Origin: Chitinophaga pinensis
GTDB lineage: Bacteria; Bacteroidota; Bacteroidia; Chitinophagales; Chitinophagaceae
DNA: 16,696 nucleotides
Assembly (NCBI GenBank): GCA_945866165.1
Contig: CAMBGO010000030.1
Location: 1-16,696, forward strand
Direction of reading: 5' to 3'
Of this stretch, positions 1-7,811 are shown one piece after another. Every line of letters begins with the position of its first letter. Position 1 is the first letter of the stretch. Below the pieces are notes generated by a model, which did not search any database, was not told where the DNA came from, and was given only the letters and a program-made list of their open reading frames with translations. A program made the position numbers and the translations under genes.

Positions 1-1
1 G

Positions 2-751
2 TTCAGCTTTCTCTTTGCCAACCTTGATAAATTTCCTCACGGAGGCTTTGTTACACTTATTGTAGGAGGTGTTTTATTTCTGGTGATGTACATATGGTTT
101 AAGTCAAGGAAGATCAAAAACCGATATGTAGAATTTGTGAGAATGGAGAATTATCTTCCTGTCTTACAAGAACTCAGTAATGATACATCAATCAACAAAT
201 ATGCTACCCACCTTGTCTATTTGAGCAGTGCAAACAACCCCAAGGAGATTGAGTATAAAATAATTCATTCTATTCTAAACAAAAAGCCAAAGCGGGCGGA
301 TATCTACTGGTTCGTCCACGTAGATACCATTGATGATCCATATACATGTGAGTATGAAGTTCAAACGATCATCCCTAATGAGGTTATTAGAGTGGAGTTT
401 CGTCTTGGCTTCAAGGTTCAGCCCAAGATAAATCTTATGTTTAGGAAAGTTGTTGAAGACATGGTTTCTAACAAAGAGGTAAATATCGTCTCGCGTTATG
501 AGAGCCTTCAACGTAATAATATTGCTGGTGATTTTGAATTTGTGGTGATGGAAAAATTTCTGAGTCAAGACAATGAACTTCCATTCTGGGAAAAAGTAGT
601 AATGAAATTGTATTTCTGGTTGAAAGAAATTTCACTCAGTGAAGAACGTGGGTTTAACCTTGATGCCAGCAATGTGACTGTAGAAAAATTCCCTCTAGTG
701 GTTGCACCGGTAAAAACCTTGAAATTAAAACGAATATTAAACGACGAATAA
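2..751 (+). CDS. kup: KUP-family potassium uptake protein, C-terminal part (5' end outside window)
   Basis: The reading frame is open from base 2 to the stop at 749-751, giving 249 residues. The start lies left of the window, so the GTG at 83 and ATG at 86 are internal codons. The first residues contain FANLDKFPHGGF followed by a hydrophobic segment (about residues 16-35), which matches the last membrane helix of KUP K+/H+ symporters. A cytoplasmic tail of about 210 residues follows. Near its end NLDASNVTVEKFPLVV is the typical KUP C-terminal motif. Family members are about 620-650 residues, so roughly 40% is visible. The known role is low-affinity potassium import across the inner membrane. 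The gene ends at a strong hairpin terminator shared with the convergent neighbour. The family call is firm; the specific subtype cannot be judged from this part. Confidence 0.93.
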   Translation, partial: FSFLFANLDKFPHGGFVTLIVGGVLFLVMYIWFKSRKIKNRYVEFVRMENYLPVLQELSNDTSINKYATHLVYLSSANNPKEIEYKIIHSILNKKPKRADIYWFVHVDTIDDPYTCEYEVQTIIPNEVIRVEFRLGFKVQPKINLMFRKVVEDMVSNKEVNIVSRYESLQRNNIAGDFEFVVMEKFLSQDNELPFWEKVVMKLYFWLKEISLSEERGFNLDASNVTVEKFPLVVAPVKTLKLKRILNDE

Positions 752-779
752 AAAAGGGCTGTAATTACAGCCCTTTTTT
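752..779. terminator. Bidirectional intrinsic terminator
   Basis: A perfect palindrome immediately follows the kup stop: AAAA, GGGCTG, TAATTA, CAGCCC, then a T-run (arms at 756-761 and 768-773, T-run 774-779). Because the A-run on one side mirrors the T-run on the other, it reads as a GC stem plus U-tract on both strands. It therefore should end both kup and the convergent beta-propeller gene, whose stop is at 796. Confidence 0.9.
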
Positions 780-795
780 ATTAGCGTGATTTTCA

Positions 796-3700
796 TCAAC
801 TGATCTTTTCTTTCTTTAAGATCTCTTTTATTTTCTGCTCGCTGTTTGCGTTTATTTGTTCATACCTCTTCTTCGTATCTTCTACTTTTTGTGTAAGATT
901 TTTTATGCTTTCTAATTGTAAATTACTCGGACCAGCATCACTTATACAAAGTGGTAAATACACTTCGGTAATTTCTTCCCTCAATCTTTTTTCATCAGCA
1001 AACAATGAAGTCTGTTTAGTTGGGATTAACGCTGCTCTTAGTGTTTCCAATTCGGCTATGTAGGACTCACTAAATTTTTTACTTTTTTTGTTTTTAATTT
1101 TAGTAACACTTGAATTGTATTCTTTTTGCTTTAAGGCAATCGATGAAACAATGCTAGCCAGTGAGACATGCAGGTTGTATAATTCCATAGCAGCATTGTA
1201 TTGTGCAATTCTTTCTGCCAATTGAAAGGTTCCGTCTTCACTGTGTATCAAATTAAATTGTTGATTGAACTCTTTATCTGCTACTTTTAATTTGAGGATA
1301 TACTTACCTGGAAGCACTTGAGGGGCTAAGGCACCCCCATTATCTGGTCTTGACGCACCTGTTGCTGTTTTTGGCGGAGGAATCCGCTGATTCCAAGTAA
1401 CCCGGTTGATCCCCTTTCTTTTGGTTCCAGGAAGTGATTGAACCAGCTTTCCAGTCTCATCATAAATTTCAAGTTTTACATCTCCTGAATTAAGTCTATC
1501 CTTTAAATAATATTGGAAAGGTTTTAATGAAGGTGAGTTTGAAGCTACCCAACCCCCGGTACTTGGCGATCCACCATTACCAAAATTTCCTGTAGAAAGT
1601 TGAATATTTCCTGTTTCAAAAAGATATACATCTTTTACAAAAATCTCCTTTGTTAGATTTCTCATTGCTGAAATATCATCAATAATCATAATACCCCTTC
1701 CATGTGTAGCAATAATTAAGTCATTTGTTTCTGAATGAATTTTCATATCCCTTACCAATGCATACCAAGGAATGTTATTGTATTTCATTCTAAACCAATT
1801 TGAACCTCCATCAAGGGAGGAGAATAGTCCCATCTCTGTTCCAATAAACAATAACTTGTTGTTCTTTGGATCTTCAATTATTTTATGAGCGAATCCAGAA
1901 AATTCATTGCTCTTAAATGCATTCCATGTTAAACCACCATCATTTGTGGCAGCTGCGAATGTTTTATGATCACCATACATATGATGTTCAAATGTTGCAT
2001 AAGCAATTTCTTTATTGAAATGAGAAGGCTCAATGCTACTCACCCATGCTTGATTTGGTATGCCCGTTTTTGCGACATTCTTTGAAACATTGGTCCATGT
2101 TTTTCCGCCATCTCTTGTTAGCTGAACATTACCATCATCGGTGCCTACCCATATTATATTTTCATCCAGTGGTGATTCAGTGATAGTGAAAATGGTAGTA
2201 TGATTTTCGGCAGAGGTATTGTCTGCACTCAGACCTCCACTATTTTCCTGCTCTTGTTTTTTCTTGTCGTTTGTAGTGAGGTCATCTGAAATTCTTGTCC
2301 AATTCCTACCTTGGTCAGTTGAGCGATAAAGGTATTGTGACCCGGTGTATAAGTTTTTTTTATTTGCTTGTCCCGTCGCCAACGGAGTATTCCAGTTCCA
2401 TCTTAGTTTATCTTCAAGATTCGTCTGTGTGGGTTGGATCATAACATTTTTTATTGTTCTCTTGTCAACCCTTGCCATATTTCCACCCTGTGATTCTGCA
2501 TAAGCTATATTTTCATCTGTTGGATCTGGCAGTACCCAAAAACCATCCCCTCCAAATAGTGGCTTCCAATCACCATTTGCAACACCACCTGGCGCTGATG
2601 AAGGTGCCATCCAACTTCCATTGTCTTGCAGCCCGCCGTATACATTATAATTTTTTTTCAAATCACTTGCCACATGATAAAATTGTCCAACAGGCAAATT
2701 TTGGTTAAAGACCCAAGTGGCACCTTTGTCTAAACTTGTATATACGCCACCATCAGTGCCAAGGTAGAGTTGGTTTGTGTTGTTTGGATTGATCCATAGT
2801 GCATGATGATCACTATGCACCCAGCCACCATCTGCACTCGCTTCTGCAAAAGAGTATCCACCATCTGTTGAGTAGGAAAATGAATAGGCTGGTCGATAAA
2901 CTCTTTTTGGGTCTTTGGGATCGATCACCAAGGTGCTAAAGTAAAAAGGTCTGGATACCACGTTTAGTGAAGCACTTTGTTGTTTCCAGCTTTCACCACC
3001 ATCTGATGAAATATACAATCCTGTTGTTTTTGATTCAATAATTGCAATCATATTATTCGGGGCCGATGGTGCAGCCGTGATGACCGTCCTTCCATATGGT
3101 TTTGTTGGAAGCCCTTTTTCTAACTGCCTCCATGTTCTTCCACCATCCTGACTTTTCCAAATACCACTTCCTTCACCACCTGATGAAAATGAATAAGGCG
3201 ATCTTCTGAATTCCCAGGTAGTAGCAAAAATAATTTGACTGTTATTGGGGTCAATGAATAGGTCGGCACAACCTGCCTTATCTGAAATAAAAAGAATTTT
3301 TTCAAAGTTTTTACCCCCATCAATTGACTTATAAAGTCCACGGTGTTTGCTGTCGCTCCAAAGTGGACCAGGTGCTGCAACATATATCACATTGCTGTTT
3401 GAAGGATCAATCGATATTTTGGCAATGTGTTCAGTTGAATCTAAGCCACCCAATTTTGTCCAGTTGCTTCCGCCATCTGTTGTTTTATAAAGGCCATCAC
3501 CAATTGAAACTGAGTTTCGCATATTGCTTTCACCTGTACCTACAAAAACTGTCTTTGGATTCTTTTGGTCAATTGCTATTGCGCCAATGCTTTGGCAGTA
3601 TTTATCGAATATGGGTTTAAACGATGCCCCTGCATTGGTTGTTTTCCAAACGCCTCCACCAGCTGTACCAATGTACAGGGTTTTTCCGTCTTCGCTGTTT

Positions 3701-3891
3701 ACTCCTTCAATTGCACTGATTCTTCCACTCATTGTACCTGGTCCTAATTGCCTTGCCTCAAGGGTTCCGAAGATAGATGAGTTTAATTCGTTTTGTGCAA
3801 ACACAACATTGACAACGCAAGTGATGAGCAGAACGAAAGGAATAAAAACTATCATTTTTATCCTTTGGGAACTGGTATTTTCTTTTTTCAT
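796..3891 (-). CDS. Exported Asp-box (BNR/sortilin-like) beta-propeller protein
   Basis: About 1,031 residues from the chosen start. I place the start at the ATG at 3891 (MKKENTSSQR...). The frame stays open to an ATG at 3993, but that extension would run through a terminator-like hairpin and into the preceding gene, and it hides an otherwise normal signal peptide (hydrophobic stretch about residues 12-31, likely cut after VVFA). At least eleven Asp-box motifs of type S/T-x-D-x-G-x-x-W/F are visible at about residues 83, 136, 188, 246, 294, 340, 385, 523, 591, 648 and 691 (for example KTTDGGSNW, KSQDGGRTW, LTRDGGKTW). Also seen are GGLQDNGSW and IATHGRGIMIIDD, typical of the Bacteroidota 'glycosyl hydrolase/sortilin-like' family. 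The last ~140 residues are charged and helical, possibly coiled coil. It is predicted to act in the periplasm or outside the cell. The family name does not prove glycosidase activity, and no substrate can be inferred. Confidence 0.85.
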   Translation of the reverse strand: MKKENTSSQRIKMIVFIPFVLLITCVVNVVFAQNELNSSIFGTLEARQLGPGTMSGRISAIEGVNSEDGKTLYIGTAGGGVWKTTNAGASFKPIFDKYCQSIGAIAIDQKNPKTVFVGTGESNMRNSVSIGDGLYKTTDGGSNWTKLGGLDSTEHIAKISIDPSNSNVIYVAAPGPLWSDSKHRGLYKSIDGGKNFEKILFISDKAGCADLFIDPNNSQIIFATTWEFRRSPYSFSSGGEGSGIWKSQDGGRTWRQLEKGLPTKPYGRTVITAAPSAPNNMIAIIESKTTGLYISSDGGESWKQQSASLNVVSRPFYFSTLVIDPKDPKRVYRPAYSFSYSTDGGYSFAEASADGGWVHSDHHALWINPNNTNQLYLGTDGGVYTSLDKGATWVFNQNLPVGQFYHVASDLKKNYNVYGGLQDNGSWMAPSSAPGGVANGDWKPLFGGDGFWVLPDPTDENIAYAESQGGNMARVDKRTIKNVMIQPTQTNLEDKLRWNWNTPLATGQANKKNLYTGSQYLYRSTDQGRNWTRISDDLTTNDKKKQEQENSGGLSADNTSAENHTTIFTITESPLDENIIWVGTDDGNVQLTRDGGKTWTNVSKNVAKTGIPNQAWVSSIEPSHFNKEIAYATFEHHMYGDHKTFAAATNDGGLTWNAFKSNEFSGFAHKIIEDPKNNKLLFIGTEMGLFSSLDGGSNWFRMKYNNIPWYALVRDMKIHSETNDLIIATHGRGIMIIDDISAMRNLTKEIFVKDVYLFETGNIQLSTGNFGNGGSPSTGGWVASNSPSLKPFQYYLKDRLNSGDVKLEIYDETGKLVQSLPGTKRKGINRVTWNQRIPPPKTATGASRPDNGGALAPQVLPGKYILKLKVADKEFNQQFNLIHSEDGTFQLAERIAQYNAAMELYNLHVSLASIVSSIALKQKEYNSSVTKIKNKKSKKFSESYIAELETLRAALIPTKQTSLFADEKRLREEITEVYLPLCISDAGPSNLQLESIKNLTQKVEDTKKRYEQINANSEQKIKEILKKEKIS

Positions 3892-3906
3892 TTTTAGGAA
3901 TTTTTC

Positions 3907-3932
3907 AAAAAAAACCCGGCTGTTAAACCGGG
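3907..3932 (-). terminator. Terminator-like hairpin between two co-directional genes
   Basis: On the minus strand CCCGG and CCGGG (3928-3932 and 3915-3919) form a 5-bp GC stem with an 8-base loop, followed by eight T residues (3914-3907). It lies 20 bases after the stop of the LolA-like gene and only 15 bases before the ATG of the beta-propeller gene. It could end the first transcript, or act as a read-through or attenuating element in the leader of the second. The stem is short, so its efficiency may be modest. Confidence 0.7.
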
Positions 3933-3952
3933 CTAGTTGATAATATGGAAAT

Positions 3953-4669
3953 TTATTGTTGAACTTTGAAGATGCTTTGATCAACAGCCGCATTCACTTC
4001 AATTTTATTCATATTGATTGGTGCTGGTAACATATTGTTTTCCATAGTAAATGGAACGACAATGCCTGCAGGCAGTTTTTGGTAATTGCTCAAATTAATA
4101 GTTGATTCAATTTCCTGACCATTGGCTGTTAACTTTGAAATGGCACGAATGATATAAAATGTTTTTGGATCTAGAAGATAAGTTGCCTCTCTGCCACTTT
4201 TTCTTGTAAGCTTCAATTTATAACATGAAGTACCATCTACATCCTCATTACTTAGTAATTCAATGGTATGCCCCTTTTCTTTATAGTCGAGAAATTCTCC
4301 TTGCAAATCGAGTTGCTCTTTTCCAATATTCAATTCATCCTGGGTAATTGGTTCAGGTTTTTGTTGGCCCTGCATGGGATTAAAGTTCCATCCACCATCT
4401 AAGCCGATGATAGAATAGCCACTCATTCCCATCACAGTGAATTCTTGTTTCATGCCAATGTTATGAACCTGTGTGATTACTACTGGGATATCTATACCTT
4501 GTGTGCTAAGGGTGGCTTCTGAGCGCATTGAATTTACTTTTTTCCAGTTGTCTTTTCCACCTATTGCGTCAATATGTTTATTGATCAATTCATCTGCAGT
4601 TTGGGCAAATGACATAGCCGTAGCAAATATTGCAAGAATTGACAACGTTAAAAATTTGATTGTTTTCAT
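3953..4669 (-). CDS. Exported LolA-like / outer-membrane lipoprotein-sorting-like protein
   Basis: 238 residues with a clear signal peptide (residues 1-22, MKTIKFLTLSILAIFATAMS then FAQ), no lipobox cysteine, so a soluble periplasmic protein is expected. The mature part starts ADELINKHIDAIGGKDNWKKVNSMR, a pattern shared by Bacteroidota proteins annotated as outer-membrane lipoprotein-sorting-like (LolA/LppX fold). Later segments such as GTSCYKLKLTRKSGREATYLLDPKTFYIIR resemble the strands of that half-barrel fold. LolA-fold proteins bind lipids or lipoproteins in the periplasm, but the actual ligand is unknown. It is transcribed away from adenine deaminase and precedes the large propeller gene, with a terminator-like hairpin between. 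It is not the canonical housekeeping LolA as far as I can judge, since no LolCDE genes are nearby. Confidence 0.65.
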   Translation of the reverse strand: MKTIKFLTLSILAIFATAMSFAQTADELINKHIDAIGGKDNWKKVNSMRSEATLSTQGIDIPVVITQVHNIGMKQEFTVMGMSGYSIIGLDGGWNFNPMQGQQKPEPITQDELNIGKEQLDLQGEFLDYKEKGHTIELLSNEDVDGTSCYKLKLTRKSGREATYLLDPKTFYIIRAISKLTANGQEIESTINLSNYQKLPAGIVVPFTMENNMLPAPINMNKIEVNAAVDQSIFKVQQ

Positions 4670-4776
4670 ATTAGTTTGTTTGATGCAATTTAACTTGCTT
4701 TCTTATTCTTTTTCTTTTTTCTGTGTTAATTCTCGTTGTTTTTACATGAGCGGTTTAAGTCTTGTTCAAACGCGAA

Positions 4777-4784
4777 TTCCTTTG
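4777..4784 (+). promoter_or_regulatory. Possible -7 element for adenine deaminase
   Basis: TTCCTTTG matches the Bacteroidota -7 consensus TAnnTTTG in all but one fixed position, and its last base is 15 bases before the ATG, the same geometry as at glyA in this window. No convincing -33 TTG is seen at the usual distance. The rest of the 129-base divergent gap (4670-4798) shows nothing else I can support. Confidence 0.3.
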
Positions 4785-4798
4785 TAATTTACCCTTAG

Positions 4799-6436
4799 AT
4801 GAACACATACACCACCCAAGGCAATATTGTTAATATAGCAGAGAAGATCATTTCTGCTGGTGAAATAGTGATCCAAAACGAAATCATTACTTCAATTTCA
4901 ATTCACAAAAAAGGTCTAATAAACCCCTTGCTTCCGTATATCTGTCCGGGTTTTATTGACGCCCATGTTCATATTGAAAGTTCTATGCTACTACCCTCTG
5001 AATTTGCAAGGCTGGCCGTTGTTCATGGCACTGTTGGAACAGTAAGTGATCCGCATGAAATCGCGAATGTATGTGGAATGGAGGGAGTTAGATTCATGAT
5101 TGAAAATGGGAAAAAAGTGCCATTCAAATTTAATTTTGGTGCACCAAGTTGTGTGCCTGCAACATTTTTTGAAACAGCCGGTGCTGTATTGAATGCTGAT
5201 GATGTATCGGAATTATTGAAGGATGATGATATCAAGTACCTTACTGAAATGATGAATTTTCCTGGTGCCATTTCTGGCGATGCTGAAGTAATAAAAAAAA
5301 TTAATACTGCACATAAATTTGAAAAGCCCGTAGACGGACATGCACCCGGACTTCGAGGAGACGATCTTAAAAAATATGTTGAGAGAGGTATTTCAACAGA
5401 TCATGAATGTTTCACCATTGAAGAAGCTAAGGAAAAACTCTCACTTGGAATGAAAATTTTGATCAGAGAAGGGAGTGCTGCTAAAAATTTCAATGAATTG
5501 ATTCCGCTTATTGAGGAACATGCAGATAGAATTATGTTTTGTAGCGATGATAAGCATCCAGACAGTTTGGTAGTAGGACATATTAATAATCTTTGTTCAA
5601 GGGCTGTTGAAAAAGGATATGATGTTTTTAAGATTTTACAAGCAGCTTGTATTAATCCCATTCACCATTACAAATTGGATATTGGTATGTTGAGGGTTGG
5701 AGATCCTGCTGATTTTATTATTCTTGAGGACCTAAAAAATTTCAAGGTCCTGGCTACGCATATTAATGGAATCCAGGTTTCTAAAGATGGAGATTCTTTT
5801 ATCGAGAGAAGTAAATTGAATGAAGTGCTACTCAATAATTTTTCTTGTGAACCTATCAGTGCTATTGATCTTAAGATAGGTACCATTACTGATCATGAAA
5901 ATCCTGTTATAGGGTGTCTTGATGGACAATTAATTACCCTGAAAAAAAAATTAAAACCCAGGCTTGTTGGGGATGTTTATGAAAGCGATACAGAAAATGA
6001 TGTATTAAAAATTATGGTGGTTAACCGATATCATTCAGCCCCAATTGCAAAGGGCTTTGTAAATGGTTTTGGCTTGAAGCGAGGAGCTATTGCATCTTCT
6101 GTTGCACATGATTCTCATAATATAGTTGCAGTGGGAGTAGACGATGAGTCCCTTATGCAATCAATTAACTTGATCATTCGCCACAAAGGAGGTATTAGCT
6201 GTGTTTCCGATTCAAAAGAAGATATTTTGACGTTGCCAGTTGCCGGCTTGATGAGTGATGGCGATGGGTATGAAGTAGCAGCTATGTATTCTGAGCTGGA
6301 TCGCAAGGCAAAATTACTAGGCTCTTCTCTTTCCGCCCCTTTCATGTCACTATCATTCATGGCATTACTTGTTATTCCACATGTTAAACTAAGTGACAAG
6401 GGTTTATTTGATGGAGATGAATTTAAATTATATTAA
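4799..6436 (+). CDS. ade: Adenine deaminase
   Basis: 545 residues, normal for the amidohydrolase-type adenine deaminase (AdeC family, about 540-600). It converts adenine to hypoxanthine and ammonia in purine salvage, in the cytoplasm. Motifs in order: PGFIDAHVHIESS at about 50-62 (metal-binding HxH), SDPHEIANVCG at 83-93, DGHAPGL at 179-185, STDHE at 199-203, LIREGSAAKN at 221-230, CSDDKHPD at 248-255, and in the C-terminal domain LSAPFMSLSFMALLVIPHVKLSDKGLFD. All expected metal and catalytic motifs of the family appear intact. The start ATG has no obvious Shine-Dalgarno sequence, as is usual for Bacteroidota. It is followed 52 bases later by the monooxygenase gene on the same strand. I see no metabolic link between the two. 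Confidence 0.95.
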   Translation: MNTYTTQGNIVNIAEKIISAGEIVIQNEIITSISIHKKGLINPLLPYICPGFIDAHVHIESSMLLPSEFARLAVVHGTVGTVSDPHEIANVCGMEGVRFMIENGKKVPFKFNFGAPSCVPATFFETAGAVLNADDVSELLKDDDIKYLTEMMNFPGAISGDAEVIKKINTAHKFEKPVDGHAPGLRGDDLKKYVERGISTDHECFTIEEAKEKLSLGMKILIREGSAAKNFNELIPLIEEHADRIMFCSDDKHPDSLVVGHINNLCSRAVEKGYDVFKILQAACINPIHHYKLDIGMLRVGDPADFIILEDLKNFKVLATHINGIQVSKDGDSFIERSKLNEVLLNNFSCEPISAIDLKIGTITDHENPVIGCLDGQLITLKKKLKPRLVGDVYESDTENDVLKIMVVNRYHSAPIAKGFVNGFGLKRGAIASSVAHDSHNIVAVGVDDESLMQSINLIIRHKGGISCVSDSKEDILTLPVAGLMSDGDGYEVAAMYSELDRKAKLLGSSLSAPFMSLSFMALLVIPHVKLSDKGLFDGDEFKLY

Positions 6437-6458
6437 AATAAAATAAGCATTGCTTGAT

Positions 6459-6466
6459 TATATTTG
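6459..6466 (+). promoter_or_regulatory. -7 promoter element upstream of the monooxygenase gene
   Basis: TATATTTG is an exact TAnnTTTG match in the 52-base gap after adenine deaminase; its G is 23 bases before the monooxygenase ATG. No TTG/TTTG is found about 19-21 bases further upstream, so only half of the bipartite Bacteroidota promoter is supported. If real, the monooxygenase/hydrolase pair can be transcribed independently of adenine deaminase. Confidence 0.45.
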
Positions 6467-6488
6467 TTGTGATTCAAAATAAATAGAC

Positions 6489-7811
6489 ATGAAAAAAAGA
6501 GTTTGTGTTATTGGCGCTGGTCCATCCGGAATAACGGCAACAAAGAATTTATTGGATGAAGGTCATGACGTAATTCTTTACGACCTAGGAAGTGAAGTTG
6601 GAGGTAATTGGGTTTTCAATGAAAAGGTTGGCCATAGCTCTGTTTTTGAAACTACGCATATCATATCATCTAAGACACTAAGTGAGTATGCTGATTATCC
6701 TATGCCCAATGATTATCCTGACTATCCATCTCATAAACACCTTGCTACTTATTTTAAGTCATACGCGCAGCATTTCAATTTGTATCCATATATCCAGTTC
6801 AATACATTGGTTAAAAATTGTGAGCTAACTGAAGGAGGAAGCTGGATGGTAATTACTGAAAAAGATGGGCAGCAACAAAAAGAAGTCTTTGATGCATTGG
6901 CTGTTTGCAATGGTCATCACTGGCTTCCACGTATGCCAACATATCCTGGTCAATTCAATGGAGAATTTATACATTCTCACGAGGTGAAAAAATTTTCACG
7001 GTTTGCTGGAAAACGTGTACTTGTTATTGGCGGCGGAAATTCTGCATGTGATGTTGCTGTAGAAAGTAGTAGGGTAGCAGCTTCTGTTGATATCAGTTGG
7101 AGACGGGGTTATTGGATTGCCCCCAAATTCATGATGGGTAAACCTGCAGATGTATTTAGTACGAAGATCCATTGGCTTCCAAGGACGATTTGGCAAAAAA
7201 TTTCTGCAATTAGCTTATATATTCGAAATGGGAAAAATTCAGCTTATGGACTGCAAGAGCCCGATGGGCCTTTGGGTTCACATCATCCAACTATTAATGA
7301 GGATCTTTTCTTCACCATACGACATGGTAAAATAAAGCCAAGAACAGATATTGAAAGACTTGATGGCAATGATGTAGTTTTTAAGGATGGAAGCAAAGGA
7401 ACTTTCGACGTTATAGTTGCCTGTACAGGTTATATCATCAGTCATCCATTTTTTAATAAAAATCTTGTTGACTACACCCACGGTGAGGTTCCATTGTGGT
7501 TGCGTATGATTCATCCTAGCATCAACAATCTTTATTTCATAGGTTTGTTTCAGCCATTAGGATGTATTTGGCCGGGATCAGAACTTCAAAGTAAGATTAT
7601 GGCAAGGGAATTGGCGGGCAAATGGAAGAGGTCTGAAAATATCCAAAGCAAGATCGAATTTGAATTAAGGCATCCTGATTTCAAACAAATCAATACACCG
7701 CGTCATACTATTACAGTGGATTTTCACCGATTCAAAAAAAGACTTCTTAAGCAACTTCCTAAAAATTACCTGAGCAATGAAATTAGAGCACATCAAGCAA
7801 CTGCATCCTGA
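6489..7811 (+). CDS. Flavin-containing monooxygenase (FMO-like, FAD/NADPH)
   Basis: 440 residues, the usual length of single-component FMOs. Two nucleotide-binding folds are visible: GAGPSG at residues 9-14 for FAD and GGGNSACDVAVE at 181-192 for NADPH. The FMO fingerprint FxGxxxH is present as FNGEFIH at 156-162 and continues HSHEVKK, with Val at the place where FMOs usually have Tyr. Other family marks are GGNW at 38-41, ACTGY at 311-315 and LFQPLGCIWPGSELQS at 353-368. Enzymes of this class insert one oxygen atom from O2 into soft nucleophiles (N, S) or, in Baeyer-Villiger types, into ketones; the substrate cannot be read from sequence. The protein is cytoplasmic with no signal peptide. 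The stop is inside the next gene's coding region (35-base overlap), so the two are probably co-translated. Confidence 0.88.
   Translation: MKKRVCVIGAGPSGITATKNLLDEGHDVILYDLGSEVGGNWVFNEKVGHSSVFETTHIISSKTLSEYADYPMPNDYPDYPSHKHLATYFKSYAQHFNLYPYIQFNTLVKNCELTEGGSWMVITEKDGQQQKEVFDALAVCNGHHWLPRMPTYPGQFNGEFIHSHEVKKFSRFAGKRVLVIGGGNSACDVAVESSRVAASVDISWRRGYWIAPKFMMGKPADVFSTKIHWLPRTIWQKISAISLYIRNGKNSAYGLQEPDGPLGSHHPTINEDLFFTIRHGKIKPRTDIERLDGNDVVFKDGSKGTFDVIVACTGYIISHPFFNKNLVDYTHGEVPLWLRMIHPSINNLYFIGLFQPLGCIWPGSELQSKIMARELAGKWKRSENIQSKIEFELRHPDFKQINTPRHTITVDFHRFKKRLLKQLPKNYLSNEIRAHQATAS

Noticed and set aside
83..751. A complete 222-residue gene starting at the GTG at 83
   Set aside because: The same frame is open to the left edge and encodes the last membrane helix of a KUP transporter (FANLDKFPHGGF), so this is the tail of a longer gene.
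3700..3891. Lipoprotein signal in the beta-propeller protein (LLITC)
   Set aside because: The residue before the cysteine is Thr and the cysteine lies inside the hydrophobic core; a normal signal peptidase I site after VVFA is more likely.
3524..3940. 138-residue open frame on the plus strand opposite the beta-propeller gene
   Set aside because: It is antisense to a gene with strong family motifs, has no recognisable domain, and its composition follows from the opposite strand.
3892..3993. N-terminal extension of the beta-propeller protein to the ATG at 3993
   Set aside because: It crosses a terminator-like hairpin, overlaps the preceding gene and masks a normal signal peptide beginning at 3891.
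4473..4787. 104-residue plus-strand open frame before adenine deaminase
   Set aside because: Mostly antisense to the LolA-like gene and its signal peptide; the protein shows no family features.
6445..6455. AAGC-ATT-GCTT as a terminator after adenine deaminase
   Set aside because: The stem is only four base pairs, the loop is three bases and no T-run follows.
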